Source of the DNA: Rhizobium subbaraonis
GTDB lineage: Bacteria; Pseudomonadota; Alphaproteobacteria; Rhizobiales; Rhizobiaceae
Direction: 5' to 3'
NCBI RefSeq assembly: GCF_900220975.1
Contig: NZ_OBQD01000005.1
Coordinates: 77,447-141,446, forward strand
DNA: 64,000 nt
Under the pieces are notes generated by a model. It had not been told where the DNA came from. It saw nothing but the letters and a program-made list of their open reading frames with translations, and did no database searches. This document shows positions 45,460 to 55,369 of the stretch, in pieces. Within the stretch, counting starts at the first letter, position 1. Each line of letters starts with the position of its first letter. A program made the translations under genes and the position numbers.

Positions 45460-45991
45460 ATGTCCGGCTCTCGGGCGTATCCAGCCCGACGGTGCGAATG
45501 ACGAAGTCCGCAATCGCGTCGGTATCGTCGAGATCGAAGACGGGCAGGGCGCTGTCCTCGATGCGATGGTCGGCGGCGATCGCGACGATATGGGGATCCT
45601 GCGGCGCCAGTGGCGTCCGGTTGGCGGCCTCCAGCCGCCGCGCCTCGATCTTGGGGATCGGCTCGCGCTTGTAGCCCTCGATCAGCACCAGGTCGCAGGG
45701 AGCGATCCGGGCGAGGATGGCCTCGAAGCTCGGCTCGGGCTCGCCGCGCAACTCGTGCATGATGGCAAAGCGGGTGCCGGATACGATCGTCACTTCATGC
45801 GCGCCCGCCTGGCGGTGGCGGTAGCTGTCGGCGCCGACCTTGTCGATATCGAAGTCGTGATGCGCATGCTTGATGGTCGACACGCGATAGCCGCGCGAAA
45901 CGAGCGTCTCGACAAGGCGCACGGCGAGCCCTGTCTTGCCGGAGTTCTTCCAGCCGGCGATACCGAAAATCCGGGGACGTGTTGCCGTCAT
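45458..45991 (-). CDS. mobB: Molybdopterin-guanine dinucleotide biosynthesis protein B
   Basis: MobB is a GTP-binding adaptor assisting molybdenum cofactor guanylation. The 177-residue product has the P-loop G-W-K-N-S-G-K-T (residues 13-20), S-T-I-K-H-A-H-H-D-F, D-K-x-G-x-D-S-Y-R-H-R-Q-A-G-A and L-V-L-I-E-G-Y-K. It overlaps mobA by four bases, so the two are translationally coupled. Confidence 0.95.
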   Translation of the reverse strand: MTATRPRIFGIAGWKNSGKTGLAVRLVETLVSRGYRVSTIKHAHHDFDIDKVGADSYRHRQAGAHEVTIVSGTRFAIMHELRGEPEPSFEAILARIAPCDLVLIEGYKREPIPKIEARRLEAANRTPLAPQDPHIVAIAADHRIEDSALPVFDLDDTDAIADFVIRTVGLDTPESRT

Positions 45992-46644
45992 GGGTCGATT
46001 GCTCCCAGCCAGTGCTGCGCGGCGGCGAGATCGGCCCGCGTGTTGATGTTGAAGAACGGATCGAGCCGGCCAAGCCGGGTATCGTGGTCGGGAAAATGCA
46101 CCTCGTTGGCGCCATGGCGGGCGAGCCAGTCGCGCAGCCGCAGGCTCTGCCCGCCGCTCAGCCAGCGCTCCAGGTCGTCGGCAAGCGAACGCGGCCAGAG
46201 CCCGAAGACCGGATGCAGGCCGCCGCTGGAGGCGGCGACGGCGATACGGTCCGGCCGGTCGATTGCGGTGGAAAGCCTGGCGACGAGATCGGCGGGAAAG
46301 AACGGGCTGTCGATCGCAACCGTGACGACATGCGAGGCGGGCCAGGCGGCGAGGCTGGCGTAGCGGAGCGACGCGAGGATGCCGCCGAGCGGCCCGCTGC
46401 GGCTGTCGTCCAGATCGCCGAACATCGCAAGGCCGAGCGCCTCCAGTTCGGCCGTCCGGTCGTTGGCGTTGATCGCGACGGACGTGACTTGCGGCGTCAG
46501 GCGGCGCGTGGCGCGAAGGACGAGCGATTCGGGGCCGAACTGCAGGAGGGCCTTGTTGCGCCCCATGCGGCTGGAGCGGCCTCCCGCAAGGACGACGCCG
46601 GGAAATGCCGCGCCGCTGTCTGCCGAATTCTGCAATGCTCTCAT
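45988..46644 (-). CDS. mobA: Molybdenum cofactor guanylyltransferase
   Basis: MobA attaches GMP to molybdopterin, forming the MGD cofactor. The 218-residue product has the nucleotidyltransferase start V-V-L-A-G-G-R-S-S-R-M-G-R-N-K-A-L-L, then G-P-L-G-G-I-L-A-S-L, D-S-P-F-F-P and G-L-H-P-V-F-G-L-W. The ATG at 46644 is preceded directly by GGAGGA, rather close; a longer in-frame start lies upstream but adds unrelated sequence. It is the first gene of mobA-mobB. Confidence 0.95.
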   Translation of the reverse strand: MRALQNSADSGAAFPGVVLAGGRSSRMGRNKALLQFGPESLVLRATRRLTPQVTSVAINANDRTAELEALGLAMFGDLDDSRSGPLGGILASLRYASLAAWPASHVVTVAIDSPFFPADLVARLSTAIDRPDRIAVAASSGGLHPVFGLWPRSLADDLERWLSGGQSLRLRDWLARHGANEVHFPDHDTRLGRLDPFFNINTRADLAAAQHWLGAIDP

Positions 46645-47004
46645 TCCTCCAGGACGTCCCAAGCCATTAAGTCTGCTACGCAAATTATAGCAAGTCTTGT
46701 CGCTTTCCGCTGCAAGGGCGGGCTGCCGTTGCAGTCTCTCGCCGATGCGCCTGGGCTGCTGCGGACCCGGAACATGCTGCAATGCCGGCTTCGCATTTCG
46801 TTAATGTTCGCATCCTATCGTTACGTCACCCGAAAGACCTTCGCATGATGCGACGGATGGCCGGTGCGCGCGATTTTCTCGCAGCGACCGTCGCTTGTTC
46901 CTTGCTGCTGCGCCCGAGTTTGCGCCGGCGATCTATTCGAAGGACCGGCGATCCTGCCATTCACGGGGATGCAATCGGACAGAAGAAAAATATCCGGGGA
47001 ACCC
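46645..47004. other. Divergent intergenic region (mobA / chemoreceptor)
   Basis: I see no gene or strong hairpin; both promoters should lie here. Confidence 0.5.
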
Positions 47005-49545
47005 ATGTCCATTATCGATCGCATGCTGCAGCGCCGCCGCATCGTCACCAAAGTGCTGCTTTTCGTCATTCCGCTGGTGGTCCTCATCGCCGGCATCGGT
47101 CTCGTCGGGTTCTTCACCGCCCGGACGCTGAACGGTCACATGACCGTGACGCGCGAGACGATCAACAGCCTGTCGGACTTCCAGAAACTCAGGACGGCGC
47201 TGCAGGATTTCGTCGACGAGCCGACGGAAGCAAACCGCGACGCTCTGAGCGCGCGCGTGGACGACCAGGAAGCCGGCATCGGCACCCTCAACGATCTTCT
47301 GCCCGAACAGGGCGAGAAGGAAAAGATCGCCTCGGTCGTCGCGCTTGCGCCGAAGATGCGCGAGGAGACCGACCTTCTCTGGGCCATCAAGGTGGAGCAG
47401 GACAAGATCACCAACAATCTCGAGGCAGCACTTTCCGGGCTGACCGAACAGGGGCAGTTCGCCGAAAAGCAGATCGGCGTGATCCGCAGCGAATCCGACG
47501 AGAAGGAAAAGTTTGCCCGCACGCTGCTCTTCGATGCCGCCGCCTATCAGGGTCTCGCAGAGCGGGTCGGCAAGTTCCGCAAGCCCGTTGCCCTTGCCAT
47601 GAAGGCGGAAGACAAGGTCAAGGCCGCCCAGACCTATCTGCCGGCCCTGATCAAGCAGATCGGCGAATCCGAAAAGATCGCCTCGCCCAAGGCGCTCGGG
47701 CAGTTCGCGCTGCTGAAGCGGGAGGTCGATGCGATCCAGAAGGTCCTGGCAAGCCCGGACGATGCCGAAGCCAAGAAGCAGGCCTTCACGCCCATTCTGT
47801 CCAAACTCTCGAAGTATGACGCGGATTTCGTCAAGGCTGCCCAGGAGAATTCGGACCTCGCGGCCAAGCGGTTTGTAACCATGGACGCGGAGATCGGGCT
47901 GCTTAAGTCGCTGATTTCGATCATGAACGACACCTTTACCAGTATCGACCGGACGCGGCTGCATATCAGCGAGTTGCACCGCAAGCTCGACCAGGAGAGC
48001 CGGGATCTGATCCTCGCAGATGTGCAGGCTGTCGCGGCGAGTGCTGCCCAGCTTTCGGAGCTTGGCGCCCGCAATGCGGCGCTGCGCGATCTTTCCGGGC
48101 GGATCGCGCCTCATCTTGCGGCGATCGAAGATGGATCACAGGCGCTGATCGATGTCGGCCAGCGCTGGCGCGACGCGCGCAGCCTCGGCCGTTCGCTCGT
48201 CGCCGACGCCAGCCAGACGCTGGAGGCCTTCGTCAGCAGCGCCCAGGAGGCAGGCAAGCGCGACAGCCAGCGTTCGGCCAATGTCTCCATCATCGCGATG
48301 GTGGCAGGAACGCTGCTTGCGATCATCGGCGGCCTGATGCTGGTCGAAACCTTGCGCGGCCCGCTGAAGCGGGTGACCGAGGTCATGTCCCGCCTTGCGA
48401 GCGGCGATCTCACCGTGCCGATCGAGGGCCGCAACCGCGGCGACGAGATCGGCGACATGGTGCGCTCCGTGGCGGTGTTCCGCGATGCGGCCGTCGAGAA
48501 CGTGCGGCTGGAGCAGGAGGCCGAGGCGCAGCGGGCGCAGACGGCGCAGGAGCAGGCCCGACGCGCCGCCGAACAGGCACGCATCGAGGCCGAGCAGATG
48601 GAAGCGCTCACGGCCCTCTCCAACGTTCTCGGCAAGCTTGCCGAGGGCGACCTGGAGGAAAGCATGACCGAGACGTTGGCTGCGGAATACGTGACCATGG
48701 CCCGCACCTACAACAATGCGGTCGAAGCTCTGCGGGCAACGCTGGCCGACGTCCGGGCGACCACCCTCGAGATCAACGGCGGCGCCGGCAATCTCGCGAC
48801 TTCCGCCGACGATCTGGCGCGGCGGACAGAGCAACAGGCCGCAGCTCTGGAGGAAAGCTCTCGCGCCCTTCGCCAACTGACCGACATCGTCCGCTCGACC
48901 GCCGAAAGCGCCCAGCGCACCGCGCTCTCCGTGGACGAGACGCACGACTATGCGATCCGCTCCAGCGCGGTGGTGACCAAGGCGGTGGAGGCGATGGCGC
49001 AGATCAACACCTCTTCCGAGAGGATCAGCACGATCATCGGTGTCATCGACGAGATCGCCTTCCAGACCAACCTTCTGGCGCTCAACGCGGGCGTGGAAGC
49101 CGCGCGTGCCGGCGACGCAGGACGGGGATTTGCCGTGGTCGCCCAGGAAGTGCGTGAACTGGCGCAGCGCTGCGCCGGAGCCGCCCGCGAGATCAAGGGG
49201 CTGATTTCGGACAGCTCCGCGCAGGTCCGAAACGGCGTGTCGCTGGTGGAAGAGACCGGCAATGCGCTGTCGGTCATCAACGAGCACATCTCGACGATCC
49301 ACCAACTCGTTGGAAACATCGAGCAGGCGGCGGCCGCACAGTACGAGGGCCTCAACGAGGTGAACGCGGCGGTGCATCAGGTGGAACTGATCACCCAGCA
49401 GAATGCCGCGATGGTGGAGGAGAACACGGCCGAAATTCACGGGCTGCGCCGGCGCGTGGAGCTGCTGAACCAGAAGATCGACCGCTTCAAGACGCGAGAC
49501 TTCGATGGCAGGGACGAACACTACAGGGGCCACTACGCCGCCTGA
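47005..49545 (+). CDS. Methyl-accepting chemotaxis protein with long helical sensor region
   Basis: This 846-residue receptor has its first membrane helix at about residues 14-38 and a long all-helical periplasmic region (about 40-425) rich in Lys/Glu/Ala. The second helix is at about 433-455 (IIAMVAGTLLAIIGGLMLVETL). HAMP, a second HAMP-like linker and the signalling domain follow, with [20 protein letters not shown] and [12 protein letters not shown]. Roughly 390 residues outside the membrane is large for a chemoreceptor and looks like stacked helical bundles. GGGGA precedes the ATG at 47005; the longer upstream frame is Cys-rich and unlikely. Confidence 0.9.
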   Translation: MSIIDRMLQRRRIVTKVLLFVIPLVVLIAGIGLVGFFTARTLNGHMTVTRETINSLSDFQKLRTALQDFVDEPTEANRDALSARVDDQEAGIGTLNDLLPEQGEKEKIASVVALAPKMREETDLLWAIKVEQDKITNNLEAALSGLTEQGQFAEKQIGVIRSESDEKEKFARTLLFDAAAYQGLAERVGKFRKPVALAMKAEDKVKAAQTYLPALIKQIGESEKIASPKALGQFALLKREVDAIQKVLASPDDAEAKKQAFTPILSKLSKYDADFVKAAQENSDLAAKRFVTMDAEIGLLKSLISIMNDTFTSIDRTRLHISELHRKLDQESRDLILADVQAVAASAAQLSELGARNAALRDLSGRIAPHLAAIEDGSQALIDVGQRWRDARSLGRSLVADASQTLEAFVSSAQEAGKRDSQRSANVSIIAMVAGTLLAIIGGLMLVETLRGPLKRVTEVMSRLASGDLTVPIEGRNRGDEIGDMVRSVAVFRDAAVENVRLEQEAEAQRAQTAQEQARRAAEQARIEAEQMEALTALSNVLGKLAEGDLEESMTETLAAEYVTMARTYNNAVEALRATLADVRATTLEINGGAGNLATSADDLARRTEQQAAALEESSRALRQLTDIVRSTAESAQRTALSVDETHDYAIRSSAVVTKAVEAMAQINTSSERISTIIGVIDEIAFQTNLLALNAGVEAARAGDAGRGFAVVAQEVRELAQRCAGAAREIKGLISDSSAQVRNGVSLVEETGNALSVINEHISTIHQLVGNIEQAAAAQYEGLNEVNAAVHQVELITQQNAAMVEENTAEIHGLRRRVELLNQKIDRFKTRDFDGRDEHYRGHYAA

Positions 49546-49566
49546 CGGCCATGGCGCCAGAAGCAG

Positions 49567-49596
49567 CAGACCCCGGCGTTGTTTTGCGTCGGGGTC
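49567..49596. terminator. Hairpin between chemoreceptor and moaA (convergent)
   Basis: An 11-bp stem (AGACCCCGGCG / CGTCGGGGTCT, one G-U pair) surrounds an 8-base T-rich loop. It lies between two convergent stop codons, with no T run, and could act in both directions. Confidence 0.55.
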
Positions 49597-49608
49597 TCCA
49601 GCGAAAGG

Positions 49609-50661
49609 TTAGCCGCCGGTAACACTCATGTGGCGGGCGACCGCGGGCCGTCGGTTGCGGTCGATGATGAAATCGTGGCCTTTCGGCTTGCGGGTAATCG
49701 CCTCGTCGATCGCCTGCGAAAGGAGCGCATCGTCCTCGGATGCGCGCAGCGGCAGGCGCAGGTCGGCGGCGTCATTCTGGCCGAGGCACATGTAGAGTGT
49801 GCCCGTGCAGGTGAGGCGAACCCGGTTGCAGCTTTCGCAGAAATTGTGCGTCATCGGCGTGATCAGGCCGAGACGACCACCGGTTTCAGCCACCCGGACA
49901 TAGCGCGCCGGTCCGCCGGTGCGATAGTCGATGTCAGTCAGGGTGAACTCTTCGCCAAGGCGCTGGCGCATTTCCGACAGGGGCAGATAATGCTCCGTGC
50001 GGTCTTCGTCGATCTCGCCCATCGGCATGGTTTCGATCAGGGTCAGGTCCATTCCACGGCCATGGGCCCAGCGCAGCATTGCCGGAATCTCGCGGTCGTT
50101 GAAATCCTTCAGCGCCACGGCGTTCAGCTTCACCTTAATCCCGGCTGCCTGCGCCGCATCGATGCCTTCCAGCACCTTCTGAAGGTCGCCCCAGCGGGTG
50201 ATGGCGCGAAACTTGTCCGGGTCCAGCGTATCGAGCGAGACGTTGATGCGGCGAACGCCGCAATCGGCAAGTTCGGCGGCATGCCTGGAAAGTTGCGATC
50301 CGTTCGTCGTCAGCGTCAGTTCGTCAAGGCGGCCAGCCTCTACATGGCGGCCAAGCTCGCGCACCAGGAACATGATGTTCTTGCGGACCAGTGGCTCGCC
50401 ACCGGTCAGTCGAAGCTTACGAACGCCCTTGTAGATGAAGGCGGAACAGAGCCTGTTCAGCTCCTCCAGCGAAAGGAGATCCTTCTTCGGCAGGAACGTC
50501 ATGTTCTCTGCCATGCAATAGGTGCAACGGAAGTCGCAGCGATCGGTGACGGAAACACGCAGATAGGTTACGGCGCGGCCGAACGGATCGACCATCGGGG
50601 CGTCCGACTGCGGAAGCGCCTGCGCCTTGTCCATCGTGCCTGCGAAACTGTTCAATTTCAT
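49609..50661 (-). CDS. moaA: GTP 3',8-cyclase MoaA
   Basis: MoaA is the radical-SAM enzyme that starts molybdenum cofactor synthesis, converting GTP to 3',8-cyclo-GTP for MoaC. The 350-residue product has the SAM cluster motif R-C-D-F-R-C-T-Y-C (Cys 42, 46, 49), [14 protein letters not shown] and N-V-S-L-D-T-L. The C-terminal cluster motif is [13 protein letters not shown], and the protein ends in the functional Gly-Gly. The ATG at 50661 is used because conservation starts early; an internal ATG at 50634 is an alternative. mobA/mobB of the same pathway lie about 3 kb away. Confidence 0.97.
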   Translation of the reverse strand: MKLNSFAGTMDKAQALPQSDAPMVDPFGRAVTYLRVSVTDRCDFRCTYCMAENMTFLPKKDLLSLEELNRLCSAFIYKGVRKLRLTGGEPLVRKNIMFLVRELGRHVEAGRLDELTLTTNGSQLSRHAAELADCGVRRINVSLDTLDPDKFRAITRWGDLQKVLEGIDAAQAAGIKVKLNAVALKDFNDREIPAMLRWAHGRGMDLTLIETMPMGEIDEDRTEHYLPLSEMRQRLGEEFTLTDIDYRTGGPARYVRVAETGGRLGLITPMTHNFCESCNRVRLTCTGTLYMCLGQNDAADLRLPLRASEDDALLSQAIDEAITRKPKGHDFIIDRNRRPAVARHMSVTGG

Positions 50662-50795
50662 GCTCCGTTCTCGCCCGCAATGTTGGGCGGTTGCCGTCAA
50701 CCGTCAAGGCCGATGCGTGCATTATCTCACGAAATTGAACCTTGCCTACGCCCCGTTCGCGTCATACTGCTGCCCGGACATGCAGGAGAGCGATG

Positions 50796-51170
50796 ATGAG
50801 CGAGCACTGGCCGACGGAATTGCGGGTATCAAAGGATCGTCGTTGTTTGACCGTCGCCTTCGACGACGGACAGCGCTTCGGTCTTTCCGCGGAAATGCTG
50901 CGCGTCCTTTCGCCGTCGGCGGAAGTGCAGGGGCACGGCCCCGGCCAGCGCGTCACCGTTCCGGGCAAGCGCAACGTCGCCATCCTTGCCGTGACGCCGA
51001 CGGGCAACTACGCCGTGCGGATCGGCTTCGACGATCTCCACGACACGGGCATCTACACGTGGAGTTATCTGCGCGAACTGGGCGAAAAGGGCGATGAGCT
51101 CTTCGCCGCCTACGAGCGCGAGCTGACCGAAAAGGGCATGACCCGCGACCGCGCCGAGAAGCCCCGGTAG
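50796..51170 (+). CDS. DUF971 domain-containing protein
   Basis: This 124-residue protein has the DUF971 / gamma-butyrobetaine-hydroxylase N-terminal-like motif W-P-T-E-L-R-V-S-K-D, followed by L-S-A-E-M-L-R-V-L-S-P-S-A-E-V-Q-G-H and Y-A-V-R-I-G-F-D-D-L-H-D-T-G-I-Y-T-W-S-Y-L. This compact domain occurs in iron-sulfur and molybdenum cofactor related contexts; it sits divergently next to moaA. GGAG precedes the paired ATGs at 50793 and 50796; the second gives better spacing. Role not established. Confidence 0.85.
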   Translation: MSEHWPTELRVSKDRRCLTVAFDDGQRFGLSAEMLRVLSPSAEVQGHGPGQRVTVPGKRNVAILAVTPTGNYAVRIGFDDLHDTGIYTWSYLRELGEKGDELFAAYERELTEKGMTRDRAEKPR

Positions 51171-51311
51171 GCTTTCTGACCGCGTCCATCATTGCGCGCC
51201 GTGACGGCCGCGGCCGATGAGGCATTCGGGGCGTGAGACAGAAGCCTCACTGTTATGCGCCTGTCATGAGAAAGTGCGATCGCGAGGCGAATTGATTGAC
51301 TGGAGCAAAGC

Positions 51312-51920
51312 ATGACCGTCGTCACGTCCGTCGAACAGCTGAATGCGCTTTATGGCGAGCCCGGAGAAGCCTCGCTGGTCAAGGTCACGAATTTTCTGAC
51401 GCCGGAGTATCGGGCGATGATCGAGGCTTCGCCGTTCATGGCGCTGGCAACGGTAGGGCCGGATGGTCTCGACTGTTCGCCGCGCGGCGACGCCGGACAT
51501 GTGATCCATGTCGAGGACGAGCGCACGCTGATGCTGCCGGACTGGCGGGGCAACAACCGTGTCGATTCGCTTTCCAACATCGTCCGCGATCCGCGCGTGG
51601 GGCTGCTGTTCCTGATTCCCGGCTCGAACACGACGATGCGCGTCAACGGTCGCGCCGTCCTTCGCATCGACGAGGAACTGACAGGCCGTTTCGAGATGGA
51701 GGGGCGCCACCCGCGATCGGTCGTCGTCATCACGGTGGAGGAGGTCTATTCGCAGTGTGCGCGCGCAGTCCTGCGCGCCGACCTGTGGAACCCGGCGAAG
51801 CATCGCGATCCGGCGGAACTGCCGAGTGTCGGACAGATGCTGGCGTCCGCAAAGAAAGGCTTTGACGGAGCGGCGTACGACAGGGAGTGGCCCGGCCGCG
51901 CGGCGACGACCATGTGGTAG
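51312..51920 (+). CDS. Pyridoxamine 5'-phosphate oxidase family protein
   Basis: This 202-residue protein has the split-barrel flavin-binding fold: F-M-A-L-A-T-V-G-P-D-G-L-D-C-S-P-R-G-D, L-P-D-W-R-G-N-N-R, S-L-S-N-I-V-R-D-P-R-V-G-L-L-F-L-I-P and R-V-N-G-R-A. The pattern matches the MSMEG_1061-type subgroup rather than true PdxH. Its substrate is unknown; F420-, FMN- or haem-linked reactions occur in the fold. GGAG lies seven bases before the ATG. Confidence 0.9.
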   Translation: MTVVTSVEQLNALYGEPGEASLVKVTNFLTPEYRAMIEASPFMALATVGPDGLDCSPRGDAGHVIHVEDERTLMLPDWRGNNRVDSLSNIVRDPRVGLLFLIPGSNTTMRVNGRAVLRIDEELTGRFEMEGRHPRSVVVITVEEVYSQCARAVLRADLWNPAKHRDPAELPSVGQMLASAKKGFDGAAYDREWPGRAATTMW

Positions 51921-52123
51921 GGACAGGGGCAAGAGCCTGCTGCAGCTCGTCTTTTTGGCGGGACGCGTGCCCCCGGAATTGCCTCTCGGCATCCGGAGAC
52001 ACGCACCCAGGTGCCCCACCTGTCGCACGAACGCTGCAGTGCCGGGAGGCCGTCGGGCGTTCGGTGCGATGAACCGTTCTACCGTCCGGCGTGCCGCGTT
52101 GCGGTTTCCAGCGGAACTGCGCG

Positions 52124-52151
52124 AAAAAAAGACGACGCCTTGGGCGCCGTC
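52124..52151 (-). terminator. Rho-independent terminator of the diguanylate cyclase gene
   Basis: On the minus strand a 9-bp stem (GACGGCGCC / GGCGTCGTC, one G-U pair) with a three-base loop is followed by seven T. It lies about 63 bases after the stop at 52214. Confidence 0.8.
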
Positions 52152-52213
52152 GATCTGTCCGCAAGATAGGGAGAATGTGTCGAGACCCGGCCGCCGCCTT
52201 CGGCGGGCCGCCG

Positions 52214-53284
52214 CTACTTTCGATAGATGAGCCAGCTCTTGGAGAATTCCTTCTTCATCCCGTCCTCATAGGCCATCGTGCGGTTGCGGCCGGCATTCTT
52301 GGCGCAGTAGAGCGCAATGTCGGCCTTGCTGTAGAGCTCGGCCGGCGCTTCCGCATCGGCTGCCATGCACAGGCCGATCGAGATGGTGATCGGGCCGTAG
52401 TTCACGCCGGTCTTGGAGTTCTTGAACGGCGTGTGCTCAAGCGCGATGCGCACCCGTTCGGCGATCGTCATGACCTCGTCCTGGCTGTTGCCCTCGATGA
52501 TCATGGCGAATTCCTCGCCGCCGGTGCGGGCGATGAAGATATCCTTGCGGAGGCTGGCGCGAATGATGCTGCCGACCGAGGCGAGAATCTTGTCTCCGAC
52601 GGGATGGCCGTAGGTGTCGTTGATCTTCTTGAAATGATCGATGTCGGCCAGCACCAGCGCGGTGACGTTGAGCAGCATCGCATTGTCGTAGATCGCGGCC
52701 AGCTTGTCGTCGAAGGCGCGCCGGTTGGACAGCTGCGTCAGCGAATCCGTGTGGGCGATGCGCTTGTATTCGTCCAGCTCGCGGCGGACGACCGCCATTT
52801 CCAGCGACGTCTGCGTGACGTTCTCGACCATGTTGCGTCCTTGCGAGATCGAGTCGCCGGTTGCATCGGAGAGGACGTCGATCGCGCTGCGGATGATCTC
52901 GGTGCTGGTCGTGTTCTTGTTGCTGATCCGGCTATAGGTCTCGTCGAGGATGCGGTTGTAGCTTTCCAGCGAGGTCTGCTCCTGCTTCAGCAGATGCAGG
53001 AGGCCTTCCAGCTGTGCCACCATCTTGGTGTGCGCACCGTCTATGGCCTCGGCGCGGTGGTGGTGGCCGAAGTACTGGCGGCCGATCGCATCGAGCTCCT
53101 CCTGAGAGGCGCGGTTGCCGAGCGCGGCGATCTCCCGCGTCAGCTTGGGATTGGAACCGATATAGGCCTCGTAGAAAAGCTCGTAGTTCCTGGGAATGGG
53201 AGCGATGCCCATTACGCGCATCGCATAGGTCACTTGCGCTGCGATGTCCGGTACCTGGACTTTCTGCGCAACGGACGTGTTCAT
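52214..53284 (-). CDS. Diguanylate cyclase (GGDEF domain)
   Basis: This 356-residue cytosolic protein makes cyclic di-GMP. The N-terminal ~175 residues are helical (V-T-Y-A-M-R-V-M-G-I-A-P-I-P-R-N-Y-E-L-F-Y-E-A-Y), a type of N-terminus seen with GGDEF proteins in rhizobia. The catalytic domain has D-S-L-T-Q-L-S-N-R-R-A-F, D-I-D-H-F-K-K-I-N-D-T-Y-G-H and the active G-G-E-E-F signature. No EAL domain is present, and no RxxD inhibition site is evident just before the signature. GGAG/GGAAG precedes the ATG. Confidence 0.95.
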   Translation of the reverse strand: MNTSVAQKVQVPDIAAQVTYAMRVMGIAPIPRNYELFYEAYIGSNPKLTREIAALGNRASQEELDAIGRQYFGHHHRAEAIDGAHTKMVAQLEGLLHLLKQEQTSLESYNRILDETYSRISNKNTTSTEIIRSAIDVLSDATGDSISQGRNMVENVTQTSLEMAVVRRELDEYKRIAHTDSLTQLSNRRAFDDKLAAIYDNAMLLNVTALVLADIDHFKKINDTYGHPVGDKILASVGSIIRASLRKDIFIARTGGEEFAMIIEGNSQDEVMTIAERVRIALEHTPFKNSKTGVNYGPITISIGLCMAADAEAPAELYSKADIALYCAKNAGRNRTMAYEDGMKKEFSKSWLIYRK

Positions 53285-53384
53285 CTTCCGCTCCTATCGG
53301 GTTCCCTTATTCTGGTGTGTCAAATTAGGGAGAAAAGATTTGGAAACGATTAACGATCTTGTGGTTGCCGCGGCCAGCCGGACA

Positions 53385-53420
53385 AACAAATGCGGCCCGG
53401 CGGGATGTCCGCAGGGCCGC
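53385..53420 (-). terminator. Terminator-like hairpin after fumC
   Basis: On the minus strand a 7-bp stem (GCGGCCC / GGGCCGC) with a 15-base loop is followed by ATTTGTTTG. It lies 33 bases after the fumC stop. Confidence 0.6.
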
Positions 53421-53453
53421 TGATGTTCCTGACCGGTTAATGTTCTGCCGACC

Positions 53454-54845
53454 TCAGCCGGGCATGATCATCTTTTCAGGGCGCACGATCGCGTCGAACT
53501 CCTCGTTGGTGACGTAACCGCCGCCAACCGCCTCTTCGCGCAGCGTCGTGCCGTTCTTGTGGGCCGTCTTGGCGATCTTGGCCGCATTGTCGTAGCCGAT
53601 CTTGGGGGCGAGCGCCGTCACCAGCATCAGCGAGCGTTCCAGCGCCGCCTTGATGTTGTCCTCGCGCGCCTCGATGCCGACCACGCAGTTGTCGGTGAAG
53701 GAGACGGCGGCGTCGGCGAGCAACTGGACCGACTGCAGGAAGTTGTAGGCCATCAACGGGTTGTAGACGTTGAGCTCGAAGTGGCCCTGGCTGCCGGCAA
53801 AGGTCAGCGCAGTCTGGTTGCCGAAGACCTGGATGCAGACCTGCGTCAGCGCTTCGCACTGGGTCGGGTTGACCTTGCCGGGCATGATCGACGAGCCGGG
53901 CTCGTTCTCCGGCAGCGACAGTTCGCCGAGGCCGGAGCGGGGACCGGATCCGAGCAGGCGGATGTCGTTTGCGATCTTGAAGAGGGCAGCAGCGGCCGAG
54001 TTGATGGCGCCGTGCGAGAAGACCATCGAATCATGCGCTGCGAGCGCTTCGAACTTGTTGGGAGCGGTCTTGAAGTCGAGGCCGGTGATCGTTGCGATTT
54101 CCTCGGCCACCTTCTCGGCGAAGCCGACCGGGGCGTTGAGCCCGGTTCCGACGGCCGTGCCGCCCTGCGCCAGTTCCATCAGGCCCGGCAGCGTCATCTC
54201 GATGCGCGCGATCGAGGAGGCGACCTGCGCGGCATAGCCGGAGAATTCCTGGCCGAGCGTGAGGGGGGTGGCGTCCTGGGTGTGGGTGCGGCCGATCTTG
54301 ATGATGTGTTCAAATGCCTTCACCTTGGCCTCGAGCGCCGCATGCAGGTGCTTCAGCGAGGGCAGGAGGTGGTGAACGATGCGCTCGGCGCAGGCGATGT
54401 GCATGGCCGTCGGATAGGTGTCGTTCGACGACTGGCTCATGTTGACGTGGTCGTTCGGATGAACGGGCTTCTTGGAGCCCATCTCGCCGCCCAGCATCTC
54501 GATGGCGCGGTTGGAGATGACTTCGTTGGCGTTCATGTTCGACTGCGTGCCCGAACCGGTCTGCCAGACGACGAGGGGGAAATGGTCGTCGAGCTTGCCG
54601 TCGATCACTTCCTGGGACGCAGCGATGATCGCTTCGCCGACCTTCGGATCCAGACGGCCGAGAGCCATGTTGGCGCGCGCTGCCGCCTGTTTGACGATGC
54701 CAAGTGCGCGGACGACGGAAAGGGGCTGCTTTTCCCAGCCGATCTTGAAGTTGCCGAGCGAACGCTGCGCCTGTGCTCCCCAGTAGCGGCTGTTGTCGAC
54801 TTCGATAGGGCCGAACGTATCGGTCTCCGTGCGCGTAGATGTCAT
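53454..54845 (-). CDS. fumC: Class II fumarate hydratase
   Basis: FumC interconverts fumarate and L-malate in the citric acid cycle, cytosolic and iron-independent. The 463-residue length is typical. Motifs: [43 protein letters not shown] and the catalytic-loop signature [13 protein letters not shown]. It is divergent from the L,D-transpeptidase gene. Confidence 0.98.
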   Translation of the reverse strand: MTSTRTETDTFGPIEVDNSRYWGAQAQRSLGNFKIGWEKQPLSVVRALGIVKQAAARANMALGRLDPKVGEAIIAASQEVIDGKLDDHFPLVVWQTGSGTQSNMNANEVISNRAIEMLGGEMGSKKPVHPNDHVNMSQSSNDTYPTAMHIACAERIVHHLLPSLKHLHAALEAKVKAFEHIIKIGRTHTQDATPLTLGQEFSGYAAQVASSIARIEMTLPGLMELAQGGTAVGTGLNAPVGFAEKVAEEIATITGLDFKTAPNKFEALAAHDSMVFSHGAINSAAAALFKIANDIRLLGSGPRSGLGELSLPENEPGSSIMPGKVNPTQCEALTQVCIQVFGNQTALTFAGSQGHFELNVYNPLMAYNFLQSVQLLADAAVSFTDNCVVGIEAREDNIKAALERSLMLVTALAPKIGYDNAAKIAKTAHKNGTTLREEAVGGGYVTNEEFDAIVRPEKMIMPG

Positions 54846-55369
54846 TTCGTTTCCCGCTTTGATCCATGCGTTTTACGGGTCGGCGCGCCGACCGCCGCAT
54901 GGAGGCGGGTGCCGCCGGACTGCGCGCTGCCAGCAATGGCACCGTGCCTTAAATCCGGGCATTCTCTGGCCCATAACGGCCGGCCTTGTAAAGAGGCCGG
55001 CGGGCTGCGGCGCCTCAGTCTCTCGGTAAAATCGATTAGTGCGGATATCGCACGCGACGGTCTCGACTCGCCACGTCAAAGGCTGTGGCCGATGCGCGAC
55101 ACCCGCCACATTTTGTTGGTCGTGCCATATCCGGACGGGTTTCGGCTTGGGTCGCAACGACGGCTGCTGCGGAATATTTGTGTTGTTTTTCAAATTTTTG
55201 TGCCCGCTGGCGCGTCCATGTGAACGATCCCGGGCTGGTGCATCGGGCGCGGCCGGCACGGTCGCGTTTCCTTTTCATTCACTATCCCGTCCTATAGTTT
55301 CCGCACTCGCTCGCTCGGGTGCAAACCAGTTCGTGGCCGCCACCGGCGGTACAGGGGAATGAAGCAGAT
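54846..55369. other. Divergent intergenic region (fumC / L,D-transpeptidase)
   Basis: It holds one 8-bp hairpin (GCCGGCCT / AGGCCGGC, 54980-55002) without a T run. No gene is supported; promoters for both genes are expected here. Confidence 0.5.

Noticed and set aside
54980-55002. Hairpin in the fumC / transpeptidase gap as a terminator
   Set aside because: It lies between two divergent starts and has no T run, so termination makes no sense there.
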